This document shows positions 43,634 through 56,289 of a DNA stretch of 64,000 bases, in pieces. Made by a program: the position numbers and the translations under genes. A model generated the notes under the pieces. The model made no database searches and was not told the DNA's origin. It saw only the letters and a program-made list of their open reading frames with translations. The DNA lies in NCBI GenBank assembly GCA_021209875.1, contig JAGYVD010000010.1, forward strand, positions 2,914,001 through 2,978,000, in the 5' to 3' direction. The stretch comes from Rosellinia necatrix. Its lineage: Eukaryota; Ascomycota; Sordariomycetes; Xylariales; Xylariaceae. Position 1 is the first letter of the stretch; the number at the start of each line of letters is the position of its first letter.

Positions 43634-46221
43634 CTACAGAGTCCATAGGCCACTACGCCGCTTTCCCGTAGGATACACGACTAGAGCGGATATAAGCAGC
43701 CCAACAGTGATGCCGATGGCTATTTGGATCATACTGGCGGCGACATTGAACACCTAGGTGGAGACGGCACCAATCAGTACAGGAAGGGGAAAAGAGGGTG
43801 TGGTCTCGCATCTATCTTTTACTTACTGCTGCATTTAGCTGTATATTATCGGCCTAGGCGCATGTTAGTATGTATGAGTCGGGAGAAGAGCCATGCATGA
43901 GAGATCAATGCTCTGCGCATGTTCGAGGGGGGACGGTCTTGGGTACTTACATCGGTGGTGCCTGCGCCGTTCGAACCTGTTAAGTTGGCGGCAATCACCA
44001 GGCCGCTTGTAATGGCGCCTGTGGAGGCAAGACTGCCTGGGACTTGAACGTAGACGGCAGGGAGGAGGACCGCCGCGGCGACTCCGTGCCTTATTCGACT
44101 GTACAGGTTGGCCAATACGCCAACGGTGAAAGCGCCAAACGTATAGGCGATGGACGGACTGGCGGCAAACTTCTGACTGGTGAAGAAGTTGACTGTGTAG
44201 CCGGCCAGGGCGATCAGGATCATCACGGGCATCTGGGTCCATTTGGCCTGGACGGTAAATGTGACGAAGAAAATGTACAGGGGCACGAAGAGGAAATTCC
44301 AGTACGGGCTCAGCGGGTTCTGGCACGTCGTTTCGGTGACCGCGTTGGAATCGATGGCGCCGTACAGAGCGGTTCCCACCGTGATGCCGTAGACGAGAAA
44401 CAGCGAGTAGATGATGGCGTAGACCAGCCGAATCGCGCCGGGCACCATGGCCTTGGAATGCAATTCCAACGCAGACGACAGCACAAGCCAGCCTGGGAGG
44501 ATCAGGGCGATGGACCCCTGCGTGATGGCCGAGAAACAAAACACGTTGCCCCCGCGGATGCTGCCGAACGCACGCGCGAGGAACGTCAGGAGGATGGCCG
44601 CGCTGATCTCGAACACGGTGTTGTACGTCTTGGACCGCGGCGCGACCACAAGCTGGAGGAAGCCCAGGAGGGTGCCCATGGCGAAGATGATGGGCAGGTC
44701 GATGAGCCGGGCCTTGAAGAAGCAAGAGACGGCGGCACTCGCAAGCCCGTACATCAGGACGCAAACCCACACCGGGTAGAGGGGCTCGGCCTTGATGACC
44801 TCGTCCAGCCGCGCGAGGGCGTCGTCCAGGCTGATCACATCGTGTAGGACTTCTTTGTAGATGTCATGGACGTCCTTGAGCTTGCCGAGGTTGACGCTCT
44901 GGGCCGTGCGGACAATGCGCACCTCGGTCGTGTGCGTCAGGACATCGTCGAACGAGATGACCATGCAATCGGGGATGTAGAGGAACTGGCTGTCGATCTC
45001 CAACACCCGTGCCGACATGGCCAGGTATTCCTCCAGCCGATGCGTGGGCGCGCCGAAGAGCATCAGCGCGCGGCACATCTTCACGATGTATTTCTGGCGC
45101 TTGAGGATGTCGGCGACGTGGATCGTGATCTTCACCTCGTCGTCGCGGGCCAACCCCATCATGGACATGATCCTGCCGCTCGCCCTCTTGTTCCCGCGGC
45201 GCTTCCGGGTCTCCAGAGGCGTCGGGACGGCGGAGGATCTTTCGGCCGGGTTCGCCAGCTTCATCGACGCTGCCGCGAGCCCGGCGATGGTCTCCTGGGA
45301 CCGCAGCTCCTTGTCCTGCTCGTACCACTTCCTCCGCGTGGGGGTCGTCGTGCCCGAAGACCCGGGCGTGCTGTCGTTCCTCTTGGCCCGCTGGTCCTGC
45401 GCCTGGTCGTACATCGGGTTCCGATAGGCCTGCAGCAGCTGGTAGAATACACCGCCCCTGGCATTCCCGGACGACACGTGGTCCTCGTCCGCCATGCCAG
45501 AGTTCAATTCCGCCCGTGACTGATTACCTGCTGAAAGAGGGTTGAGATTCGAAGTCAGATCTAAAGTTCATGCGTTCCGCGGCGTTTGTGTATCGTACGG
45601 CGCCGCGGACTTGGGCAACGTACCTGAGATGTCGCGCAACGCGCTGTCCAGGTGCTGGATGTGAGCTTTGAGAAGCCCCTCCGCCTCAGCCGTAAGCTTC
45701 GCGCCCTGGTCGCTCGGGGGGGACGCGTCTCCCTTCACGTCGGAAGAAGGATAGGACTCCGCCATGGGCGCCTCGGGGGCCTCCGGGTAGCTGGCCTCCG
45801 TCATGGCCTCCGAGTCCATCGACCATCGCCGGCTCGAATCGCGCCAGGCGTCGATGGCGACGGCGCGGGCGCGCTGTGCGGCGGCGGCGGCCGACGCAAG
45901 CTTCTCCGGGCTGAGAGGGCCGTCGACCACGTCGCTGGAGGCCGAGCCGAACGAGTTGGGGTTCCTCGAGAGCGCCGGCCGCAGCTTCCGTGACCCTGGT
46001 GGTGACTGCTGGTCCGCCCGGGCTCTCTCGGCCTCTTCCAAGGCCTGTTCATTGTTAAACCGGACCTTGGGCCTCTCCTGCTGGGCCGACATTCGGTTCC
46101 CTGTCGGACTCCTGCTGGTGTCTCTATCCACGCTACCGTCTCCGGTGGTCTCGGGCCGCACGACGGCCGTTGGTGGAAGATGATCAAGCTCACGGGGAGG
46201 GTCTGGGTGGCTTCCTTCCAT
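43634..46221 (-). CDS. PRM10-like / ThrE-family (DUF1212) multi-pass membrane protein
   Basis: Predicted amino-acid exporter-type membrane protein related to yeast pheromone-regulated membrane protein 10. Exons, in coding order: 46221-45624, 45527-43951, 43853-43827, 43753-43634; 773 residues. The first 330 residues are hydrophilic and probably cytosolic. The ThrE soluble domain follows: KMCRALMLFGAPTHRLEEYL, DSQFLYIPDCMVISFDD. After that come about ten hydrophobic segments, with PIIFAMGTLLGFLQLVVAP, IRGGNVFCFSAITQGSIALI, LLPAVYVQVPGSLAS and SGLVIAANLTGSNG. The C-terminal segment (MIQIAIGITVGLLISALVVY) is only reached through a 27-nt micro-exon coding ADNIQLNAA. Donors are GTACGT, GTAAGT and GTAAGT. 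All exons join in frame and no break is seen. Substrate and direction of transport are inferred from the family. Confidence 0.92.
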
Positions 46222-49200
46222 GGCGTGGACGTTATGGGTTACCGAGCCTCTTGAAACCTCTTGAGGTATATGCTGGCACGGTCTTTTGAATGCGAGGATG
46301 AAGGTTGCCAGGCCTGTCGTAACAGCGGCCAGTCATGTGGTGGTATTTAGATTCTGGGAACCGGGCCATTATGAATCACGAATAAATCCTCGGCAGGAAG
46401 AATTTAGCTCTCCGTTAACGGTATCCACGGACTTTACGCATTGTGGGTATGGTGGATATTTTTGCAGATCACGATGCCTGAAGTTGGGGAAGCGCTCTGG
46501 AACTTGTTGTCATAATTTACGACGACGGTGACGATATGTGCCAGGGACTTACACTACCTCCATCTAGCTCTAACCATTGCCACCCGGCACGGATGCCCGC
46601 CCCCTGTCTCGGTATTATATCTACGTATGGGTAAAGATGATATACACCCCAAACACACCTCGAAGAGCGCGTAATCTATGTAAATCACCGTAACCCGTAC
46701 CTGTGGCCATGTGCTCATGGAAGGGAGACGAGAGGGGGGGAGGAAGGGAGAGGGAGTTCCAATTTGACGACTGGCGCCTAACTTACGCTACCTACCCATG
46801 TGTCAAAGTTTGAAGTGGGCTGTCACTACGGGTTCCTTTCCGAGGTGGGTGCCAGGATCGGGACGCGCTGTTGTTAGAATTTGCTGCGAGGCAGATGGGG
46901 CTCAAGATGCGATCTAGACCATCTTCGAACCGTTGGTACGGAGATATTCCTATAGCTGTTGCTCTGACTACATATAACAATATGCCTTGATGGTTGGTAT
47001 TAACACACTGGCTCTGAGCTAGCAAATTTTCTGTCGTGTTATGTATGTATTTGCGTTATTTCGCGACATAGTTGCCTCCGTCCGTGGCATCATCTTCTCA
47101 AAGAGGCAGAATCTCGATTAGCTAGTCGCGCCATTCCCTTCCCTTCCCTTCACCGTGCGCCGGGACAGGTACAGTGCATAGCATGCATCCACAAGCCCTC
47201 TTTCCCGTCATCCCCGTAAATAGCGTCCAAAGGCAGACCACCGACTTTTCTTCTCCCTCTTACGTAAACCAGGGTCGATTGCCAAATTCAAAACATGTGA
47301 CGATTGGCCGCAGAGCTATGGCGCCACGATACGATACCTACACGTACATAGTGCACTATCGTGTATCGGCTAACCTTCGTAAGACGTGGGCCTGCGCTAT
47401 GTACGAAGTAAACGACCCCGGGTGGCGAACACAGCCTACCAAAACACCGAAACTACGGTTAGGTCCGGGTAGTGTAGTGTATGCACAAACAAACATGTTT
47501 AAGCAACTAAAGTTGGCTAGCTACCAAGGGGAAAATACATTATACCTGGTTAATGTATCCCGTCATTCCCGACTTACATCAAACTCTGGACCACTGACGG
47601 TTTCCGATCAATGCCTAATGTGATTATAGAATCCAAATTCTCATGTTATGAATCCTCGATTTGACTCTGGAATCCATCTATCCGAATAAGCTCTATTGGA
47701 CAGTTAAGCGGCTATCACAGGTCTATATTTTACCGTAGCACATACGGCGCTACCAATCTACGTTCGGTGTCGGCATTGAGTCTTGGCCCGGTGGGCACTG
47801 TACAAACGTATACTTACATAAATAGGTACTAGATCCGCGCTAAATATGGGACAGAGATCATTCAGATCTACCATCAAACTACCAAACAAAAAAAAAAAAA
47901 AAAAAAACCGGTTCTACTGTACAATAAACGCGATTTTTTCAATCACTAAGTTTGTTTCAATAAACACTCCGAAACGTTTACATCTGACAGCCCTTTGGTG
48001 TTAGGTTTTTTGGCTTCCCATTCTTGTGGCGTGGCTGAAGCCAGCCGGGTTAGGAAGTTCGCGAAAGCTATGAGCCGCTATTATTTCCTCTCGGGTTAGA
48101 CTAGTGCCCCAAAGTGCCCTATATCCCACTCAATTGCCGTCATCAAGGCCATTCGATTGATGCAAGACGTCAATCATTCTCCGATTTCAAGAGTATCTGG
48201 GGCGTCGCCATACATCGTCACTCGTATAAGGGTGGGGGATGGGCCTACTATTGGGCAGGTCAGTTTATCTGTACCATAAACTGACAACTTGAGAATGGGA
48301 TCGCCAAACTTTTTTGTTCATATCGACCAACTTCGATCCCCACGCAGATCCCACGCTTCGCCCTCCCGTTCTGCCGTCCGGTCTGGAAGCTGAATGGCGC
48401 TTGCGCATTAATCCGAAGCATGTCCCTCACCAACGCTCAATGACTGACAACCGTTGTCAATTTGGACATTTAGACACAATGGGGTAGCTTATTCACATGT
48501 CTGTTAGACCAGATTATTGCTACAGTATAGTAGCATGAGATATTAGGCTCTGTCGTGAAAATTACAAGCTGAGTAAGTTACACCAGTTACCTGAATCCGC
48601 CATCGCCTGTTCTCATCTAAATCGTATATCAATCCCACGACCCAACGCTACCAACTGTTCACTACAAATAATTGCTTCGGTAGGACTGTACTTATGTTTT
48701 GAGAGTATATTTTATAACTCTGCTTAAACCTATTTCGGGGTCGTTGCAGTATTGGGATTGGTTCTACATGCATTTCCGACGAAGTTAAGAAATCAATCGA
48801 TCACCATGCTGAGCCATAACTACTACCCCATTAAGGAATGATTAGCTTGGCTTCAGATTGCAACGTAGATACTCTTATGGTACATTTCTCTCTTGACTAA
48901 ATATTGCCGGTGGCATAACCTGCGCTAGTTGTCTAAGTAGGAGCAACCTGGAGTGCTTGCAACCTAGAGAAACTAACATAAAGCAGCTAGGGATTCTCAT
49001 AACATCAAAAAACGCGTGTTTGCATATAATTTCATGTACTATTCGACGAAGACTTTAGCACTCTGATCTAAGAGACATATATGGCTGTCCCCAGGCTCTA
49101 GGTTTGCCAATACCAATGCTACCCGATATGTGCAGTCGAATTATCTACTATCCCCAACATGGGTGGGATCTTATCTCAATATTTTCCTTTTAGCGGATAT

Positions 49201-49665
49201 TCCAGATTTGTCGTTTGCGTTGAATCTGTTAAAGTTAGATTTTGTGCTCATTAGGATGTGCTGAAAGTGGGAATGAAGAATGGCAGGGCCTACGACGTCA
49301 AACAATAACGGGCCTCGGAAACTTAATTGAACCCAACATGTGAATAAGTGGCCACTCTTCCGCGCGATAATATCTAGTCTGGGGAGAGAAGTGGATATAT
49401 GGTTATCATGTGGCTAAATCTATACAACAGGCCAGAGGGCAGTGGCTGGGAGCTTATAGGATTAAATAAAGTGTTAGCAGCAGGCCCAGCGTTGGATGTG
49501 AGCTCATAAGTAATGGTAAAAACCTGCAGTATGCTCAATACAAGACCTCGAACTTGTGGTAATGTATAAATGGCGGTATATATACGTGGATATCATAAAA
49601 ATATATACATGGAGAAGATACCCGAAAATGCGGACCAAAAACGTCAAACGTGTCGAGTTAAACGC
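46222..49665. other. 3.4-kb AT-rich intergenic region
   Basis: No supported gene. The longest frame (47174-47623 +, 149 codons) shows no domain, no intron structure and no codon bias. A 20-base A run lies at 47888-47907. It holds the promoter of the PRM10-like gene at its left end. Confidence 0.45.
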
Positions 49666-50703
49666 TTACGGGATACGCCCCGCAAGGTTGTCTCCAAATG
49701 TCCAACCTTTCGACCCATCCCAGTTGATTGACCACGTCATTAGACCCTTAAGTTTCCCTCCGTAGTGATCCCAAGCCTGACCGACCAAATCAGGGGACAT
49801 ATAACCGCCGCCGGCACCTACCTGAGCAGGTAGGCCAGGGACTTGCATGTCATAAGGAACCTTGATGGTGGTACCCTGGATAACTAGCCCCTGGTTCAGG
49901 CAATCCGTCTGGGCAATAAAACCTTGGACTGTGCCAGCTGCGTATGAATCGCCTGAGCAGCCGTACATCTCGCCGTTATAGTATTGCATGTTTAGCCACC
50001 ATAATCGACCGTTGTCGATATACTTCTTGATGATGGGTAGGTAAGATCCCCAAATAGAGCCATACGTAACGGAGCCGCCGGTGACGTACGCCGTCTCGGG
50101 CGCCATGGTGAGGCCAAAGTTGGCCGGCATCGCGGCTAGGACGCCATCGATGACGCGGATGAGGTTCGCCTGGGACGTTGACAATGTGGCGAAGCTGCCG
50201 CTCCCAGTCAAGCCGGATTCGATATCGATATCGATACCATCGAAATTGTACTTCTTCAGGATCGGGACGATGGTCGAGACGAACTTGTCGGCGACGGCGC
50301 TCGATGAGAGATCTATGGCCGCTGTGGCACCTCCGATGGATAGGAGGATTGTAGCGCCAGCTGCCTTTGCCTGGCACATCTCGGCGGGGGTCGGGACTTT
50401 AACGCCCGTGTCCATGCCGTCTTCCCATAGTGCCGTACCGTCGGGGAGGATGACGGGGAATGCGGCCTGGATGACGTTGTACCCATGGTCTCGGATTATG
50501 GGGTTGTTGATCGGCGTCCAGCCGAATGGAGGGTGAACCCCATTCGAAGCTCCGTCCCAGTTCTCCCAGTAACCCTGAAGAACCTTCCCGGCCGGCTTGC
50601 CCTTGGTAGCGCACGTGTCCTGGGCAGACACCGGAGAGGCACCAAATAGCGTTGATGCTATAACGGGCAGCAGGATAAGCCCGGCGTCCAGAAGACGTGT
50701 CAT
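49666..50703 (-). CDS. Secreted GH18 chitinase
   Basis: Hydrolyses chitin or related beta-1,4-GlcNAc polymers outside the cell. It is a single exon of 345 residues. The signal peptide spans about residues 1-28 (MTRLLDAGLILLPVIASTLF, cleaved near SAQ-DTC). The GH18 core has LQGYWENWDG, the substrate-site LLSIGGA (121-127) and the catalytic DGIDIDIE (155-162, with Glu162 as acid), then the late barrel strand GLMTWSINWDGS. There is no chitin-binding module or GPI signal. I placed the start at the ATG at 50703; the longer in-frame start is TTG. It lacks introns, unlike most genes here, and single-domain proteins of this type resemble bacterial-like GH18 forms. This could point to an old transfer, but intron loss explains it as well. 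Confidence 0.93.
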   Translation of the reverse strand: MTRLLDAGLILLPVIASTLFGASPVSAQDTCATKGKPAGKVLQGYWENWDGASNGVHPPFGWTPINNPIIRDHGYNVIQAAFPVILPDGTALWEDGMDTGVKVPTPAEMCQAKAAGATILLSIGGATAAIDLSSSAVADKFVSTIVPILKKYNFDGIDIDIESGLTGSGSFATLSTSQANLIRVIDGVLAAMPANFGLTMAPETAYVTGGSVTYGSIWGSYLPIIKKYIDNGRLWWLNMQYYNGEMYGCSGDSYAAGTVQGFIAQTDCLNQGLVIQGTTIKVPYDMQVPGLPAQVGAGGGYMSPDLVGQAWDHYGGKLKGLMTWSINWDGSKGWTFGDNLAGRIP

Positions 50704-53700
50704 GGTTGGATCGGTCAATAAAGGGGGATGGGCTGGATTATTGATGCTAGGTCGTCAACCAGACGTGTGTGATATCCTCAAAGACTTGATCCTGAAGGTG
50801 GGAACCAAGTGTATTTTTATATAGGAGCAAGAATTGGACTTTCCAGCCCCCGTTTGGTTTGACCGCTTGCGACACATGGTAGTAGAGTAGTACGGAACTG
50901 GCCTGACAGGAGGTGGTCCATATGGCGATGCCTGCTGAGCATGTACAAGTATCGCCGACATCCTAGAATCCGGCGGTCCTTAATAGAACTGCAACGTAGT
51001 ATCCAGTTGGATATCTATCGTTCTGTGCCGTGCTAGAAATAGGCCGCCGGGACTTCATCCTCATGATCAGTCGAACGGGGTTATGTGGATGGGTCACGAT
51101 AGCGGGATGGGAACCCCGCCCACGAGAGACAGCGACCTGTCGCAATCAGAAGCTGTGATAACATGGCAGTAGTTATTCGAGGACAGCAGCCATTGCTAGG
51201 AAGGTTATCTCGCCTGACGAGGCATGTGACATTGATGCGAAACATTGCCATCAATCTGGTACCTCGAGAGGTATCTACTACCTACCTACTATGGGTAGCC
51301 GACCCCGGCCACGGTGAGCCCCCTCGCCTAAGTAGGAAGTTAGCATCACATCAGCGGAAGCTAAATTGTGATTGCCAAGACCGATCTACAGCATTAGCAA
51401 TGCGAAAAGGCCCTATGTCTTGCCTGTACTTGATATTGGGGTGTCTTGTGCAGCTAAGCATGTATGCCATCGCATTTTGTGTGCCACATTCCTTTCCATA
51501 GGATTTGACGCACGACATGGTTCGGAGCCGCTGTGAGGAATGCATTCAGGTACCAAGAACTCGGCACGGGACTTGGCAGAGTCAGTGGCATTCCTTAATC
51601 TGAGCTCGTCAAAGCAGAACAAAGGAGACTTCGAAATAATTAGTTAATAAAACCACGGAATTTCTAACGTATAGGAAGATCAGGAACCTACTTAGGTTGT
51701 TGTCGAGAGGTACTGAAATGTTTACATTATGTATTTAAGATGATACGTCTAACCGCCTCATCGGGACTATTTGAAACGTGGATTTCTACAAGGATTAAGT
51801 TCTGTCAATAGGTGGCGCTTGTGGCTTAGTTTTGCTAAAAATTGCATCAACTGGACCGATTGGGACTGCGACAAAGGAATATAGTCGAATACAGTAGGTA
51901 GATGGTCAGGTCACCGCAGCCTATGACCAGGTCTAAACTTAAAGGATCTGTATTTGAACGACGCCGCCTGCGTCGTGCGATAACTATATTCTGCATATAG
52001 ATTCGCGTAGCCCGCTTCCGGAGCCCGGCCTTGACGAAGCATGTTGCGGTTCCTGGCGAGGCATGTTCCGGCCTGTCTCGTAAGAGAGAGTGGCTGGGAA
52101 ACGTAAATAGGGACTGGATTGGGTGCGACTCGCAAGAAATGTGCTCGGGGGTGGCTCTGCTGAATCTGTAGAAAGACTCATGTAGGTGTCTACCTACGGT
52201 GCTTCGGTCAGGCTTGGGCAGCCCAGGGCCAAACCACCATGATCCTGTTTCTTGCTGCTGCATAATATTCTGGAGTATGGTATCGGTGAATAAACAAAGG
52301 CCAGGGGCTAATTCAACCTTATAATTCGGCCTTTGGCATAGGCGTATTGATTCATAGTATTTACTTTCCTTCAATAGCGTAGGCAGATAATTCATTCAAG
52401 GCAGCCTCTTATAGCTGAATAAGTTCGGGAATAGGTGCTTGGCTAAGTGTGGTCAGTGATGGACTGGGGTTAAGTCTGTTCTGTTTGGTCCTTTGTTGAT
52501 TCGGTTCGGTAGGGTCAGGGCCACCGCCCACGAGCCCAAGGCCCTAGCCCCTGTCGGAGTGGGGATCCCAGCAGCTACAGTTTGCAGTATATATTCATTA
52601 TGGACTGGCCCTATAAACGGAGGATGTCAATATTATATATAAAGCATCGAGTCAACAATATTAGAGCCGGCCTTTGGAGTCTTGCCCTAAGCCAGGGCAC
52701 CTAATTGCATGGGAGGGTGGCATCGCTACATTGTACTAATCGGTTATGAGGTTAAAAGAACTACCTACGAGTGTGGTCAGGCCATCATGTGTACACTCAC
52801 CTCCTTGAACTTATCTCCGGATATATTCCATCACAGTAATGACCTGGACACTATATTACCTCTCGCACTCAAGCTAACATATATTCTGCTATCCCAGACA
52901 TCTTGCCCCTGTCTGCGGCCCAGGCTATTCAGCAACATGGAACGCTCAGTAATGCAACTACCGATGGTGCGCGCCAAGTTTGCACACCTGTAATCAGTAA
53001 GAGAGTGGATAGTATCGTTACTCTAGACTTGGAGAGAACCCGTCTTGGTTAAAGGCTTCCATAATTGTAAGCATGCAAGTCTTGAAGACCTAATATTATC
53101 TCTTTGAAACTCACTGCCATATGCACGGCCGAGGGTGACATATCCCCTGAGAGGTACATTTAGAACACCAGAACACGACGGCTATATCGGCGCTTCATAT
53201 TATAGTCTAGTAGTTACGCAGAGTGCAGATAACGGCGGGGATGCAGGCAATTTAATTGACCCATTTGGCTTCATGCATCTCAGCAGTATGGAAGATATAA
53301 AAGCGGCCTATATGTTGCTCGGTGCTGTATGAGCGAGTGCGGCGACCGATAGTTTCTCCTTATATCCCTCTGGTTGGTATTGGCGCTTCCCTTAAGTATT
53401 AGTTGTATGAGAGCTAATCACAAAAACCTCATTTTTAGAAAGTTCATTGTTGGTTAAGTATCGTAGGCAAAGTTGTCCTAGATGTCGATCGCTGCTTTAG
53501 ATCATGAGTGATATCTTGAGTAATAGATATGTAAACACGTTCGACATAACTATCCATATCCCTACAGATCTTTGCTTCTGATGGAGTCGGTTGTTCCTTC
53601 GCTCTTGCTTCTTTGCTCGCAGAGCAAACATACTTTCTAAATCAATAATAGAACTCCTGTCAAAAATTATTCAAGAAGAATAGGGGGGAGACTGTCGGTG

Positions 53701-53718
53701 ATTGGGGGCCCGGTCCAG
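50704..53718. other. 3-kb AT-rich intergenic region
   Basis: Several frames of 60-180 codons (for example 51847-52395 -) overlap each other on both strands and contain no recognisable domain. I see no gene. Confidence 0.4.
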
Positions 53719-54091
53719 TTAGGGTTCGCCTGTTGAGCAATACTCATGCAGAGAAAGGTTGTAGCACCAGCCATCACTATATATGTAAGTTAGTTCACGG
53801 AGCTTGTAGTATGTTGTATGGGTATTTTGGGTAAGCGAAAGTTGGTTCAAACATACAATCATGCTCTCTCATGGTGGTGCACTTGGCGTTGATGCATGGT
53901 AGGGAAGTGTTGAAGACCGCGCGCTGATTGTCGCACTGGCATGGGAAATCAGTAAAGTCGCATCCCACTGCTGTCCAGCCCTCTTCAAGACAGCCCCTGG
54001 CGCAGGCGGGGATTTTGTTGGCCAGCTCTTCGTCGGTGATCGCGACGGCCCGAGCGGCAAAAAAAGACAGAGCAATAGTTACGAATCTCAT
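53719..54091 (-). CDS. Small secreted CFEM-domain protein
   Basis: Two exons, in coding order: 54091-53857 and 53729-53719, with a 127-nt intron (GTATGT donor, CAACAG acceptor); 81 residues. Residues 1-17 form a signal peptide (MRFVTIALSFFAARAVA). The rest is a compact CFEM domain with all eight cysteines at 30, 34, 44, 51, 53, 66, 71 and 79. IPACARGCLEEG and the DFTDFPCQCDNQ block are typical, and Asp48 sits where CFEM proteins place the heme-iron-ligating Asp. The last Cys spacing (7 residues) is shorter than the usual 15-16. Splicing restores Cys79 and ends the protein with DCEP; the unspliced frame instead runs on to FEPTFAYPKY. There is no GPI signal, so it is probably soluble and secreted. 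Roles known for the family are heme/iron capture and plant or host interaction. Confidence 0.82.
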
Positions 54092-56289
54092 ACTGGCGTT
54101 TAATTAATGGGGTCAATGATACGCTGAAATACTCTAAAGCGAGAAAATGTGTTGTAGGATTTGTGCAAGGTGAACGGGGCAAACGAAGAGAAGGTGCGAT
54201 TTCTTGATAGTTAGTAGTACCTAATTTCTTTAGGATTTTCGTCGTTTATATACTAAGTTTATCCGCGTAATATCGCCTGCCAAGTGAGCCCAAACTGGCC
54301 ACATCTTGGAAAGAGGGGGAGGGAGTTTCGTGGTAAGGGAGCCAAGAACCTTGTGATGCATTTTAGTGGCTCTGTTGCACAGATAAGCTACTTGATATAA
54401 GGCGATGATGTGTATAAAGCTGTAACATTAGCTTCAGTATAGAGGAGTTTAGAAGCCTAGTTGTGGCTTAGTGATATAGCGTTGATGTGCTTCTTAAACC
54501 AGGGGCGCCATTTTTTGTGACAGCTCAGGGATTTCAAACATGAATCCGATTCGTAATTGGATGAAACCAGAAATAGAAAGACTTGTACTACCACTACTGC
54601 TCAAGGCCAATCCCTAGTTTAATAAATGATTGGTATTCTTACATTAAGAACAAGACCGGAAACTGCGTTTTGATTTCTCTGATACTGATTACTGGCAGCT
54701 TCAGAAATAACTTGGATTATTGTGCAAGTGGGGAAACCTTTCTCCCCTGGTAACCACTTGATATTCAGTAGAAAAAGAGACATCTCCTCCTGGGCAATGT
54801 TGTAAGTTATTTCTGCAATTCCGAAAGCTAAAATAGTGGCATTCTTAAGCTGGAATGATCATAGCTTAGGCATGTTAGGGCGGATTATGAAGTTCATAAA
54901 AGTCCGCATAAAAAGCTCTAGATATTGCGAATCTGAGAGCAGACGGTTAAGGTGAGCGACAGTTCAGCTGGGAGCCAATGAGCATTAGGAAGCGCAATTC
55001 GCGAACCTCGACCTACTGACGGGTCATGTATTCGTGATGGCAAGTCTGATCTGGCCTGAAGAACAGGGATGCATCATTTAGAGATCCAACAAAGGGAGTT
55101 AGCGACACATTCTGCTATAGGTGCTGTTATGTAGAGTTATATAACCACTCTGCGAGTTGACTATGTTGGGTTCTTTGCCCACAGTCTTAACATCCCATCT
55201 CATTTTACCATTCTTATCATTAAACAACCCAGTCGTGTGCTGATATTAGGATTCGGTCTGGGGCCTTTGACAGGCTTCTCCTAAGCGAGCTTGAGGAACC
55301 GGTGGTTTCCCGCATAAGGACGGTGAAGGTGGGGGTGTATCAAGCCGAGGGAGCCCGGCCATTTCGGCGAAAAGAACACCTAGTGAGACGAGTAACATCA
55401 ATGATTATGCGAGGGTTGCATATAGTACGGCCTAGCTGGCTTTCCTTGAATAGCGCTTCAGGAAGCCCGCAACCAGGGACTCCCACCACCTATTGGCCAT
55501 TCATGTGAGTGACAATCCGGCCGATGCACCAGAAGGCGACGTCAGGTTGGCAAATGCCTTTGTTCGCTTAACGTTGTTGGAAATTATCGACTGAAAAATG
55601 CCATGCGTGACAACAAGCAGTGTTAGGACAAATTTGACGGGATTATGATGCTTACAGAGCCATCATCGGTGACAAGACCTACTTCGCTGCTGATATTAAG
55701 TGAACAATCACTACTGAGATCTCTAACACGGTAGTGAAATCAAGTATCAGGAGCGAACAAGGCCATCATAGGGCCTATGGGAGCTAATTTGGTGTTGTTA
55801 CAAAGGGGTTTGAGTCAGGACTGCCAGGCATTTCGTTGAGTGTGGTAATTATCACCAATCCCCATGGCCGAGCTTGCCTCGCTATTCCATGACAGTGTGG
55901 AGGCATATTCGGCACCAGGCGGGATGTCTTGGGGATGATGGATGGCGTTATTTACTGCCTGAAGACTACCAATCTACTATCGGGAAGTATTGTTCATCAA
56001 GTTGTTCCCTGAGGCTCTCTGGTAAAGAAGATATGTGTTAATTGATTTGTACAACTGCCTAGTTATGCTTCCTAGGTATGTACCAGCCCGTCCTAACCAG
56101 ACCTAGCTCGTCATTCTCTCAACCTCTACTTCCTATTGCAAGGGTGCGCATTAACTGGTTCTAGGGTTGCTGAGTGGTAGTGATCCTGGATAACCTATTG
56201 AACGGGCATAATTGTATGTCGACGTTCTCTAAATTTAGAGACTGTGCTCTAATTTCACTTCTAGGATATAATTAATCTCATATCTGTCA
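54092..56289. other. AT-rich spacer
   Basis: About 2.2 kb with stop codons frequent in all frames. The only frame of any length (55302-55508 +) is unconvincing. The composition fits old, mutated repeat sequence, but I cannot identify a parent element. Confidence 0.35.

Noticed and set aside
47174..47623. 149-codon frame on the + strand
   Set aside because: AT-rich spacer, no domain, no signal peptide and no plausible splice partners.
51847..52395. 182-codon frame on the - strand
   Set aside because: Composition matches the surrounding spacer and no family resemblance could be seen.
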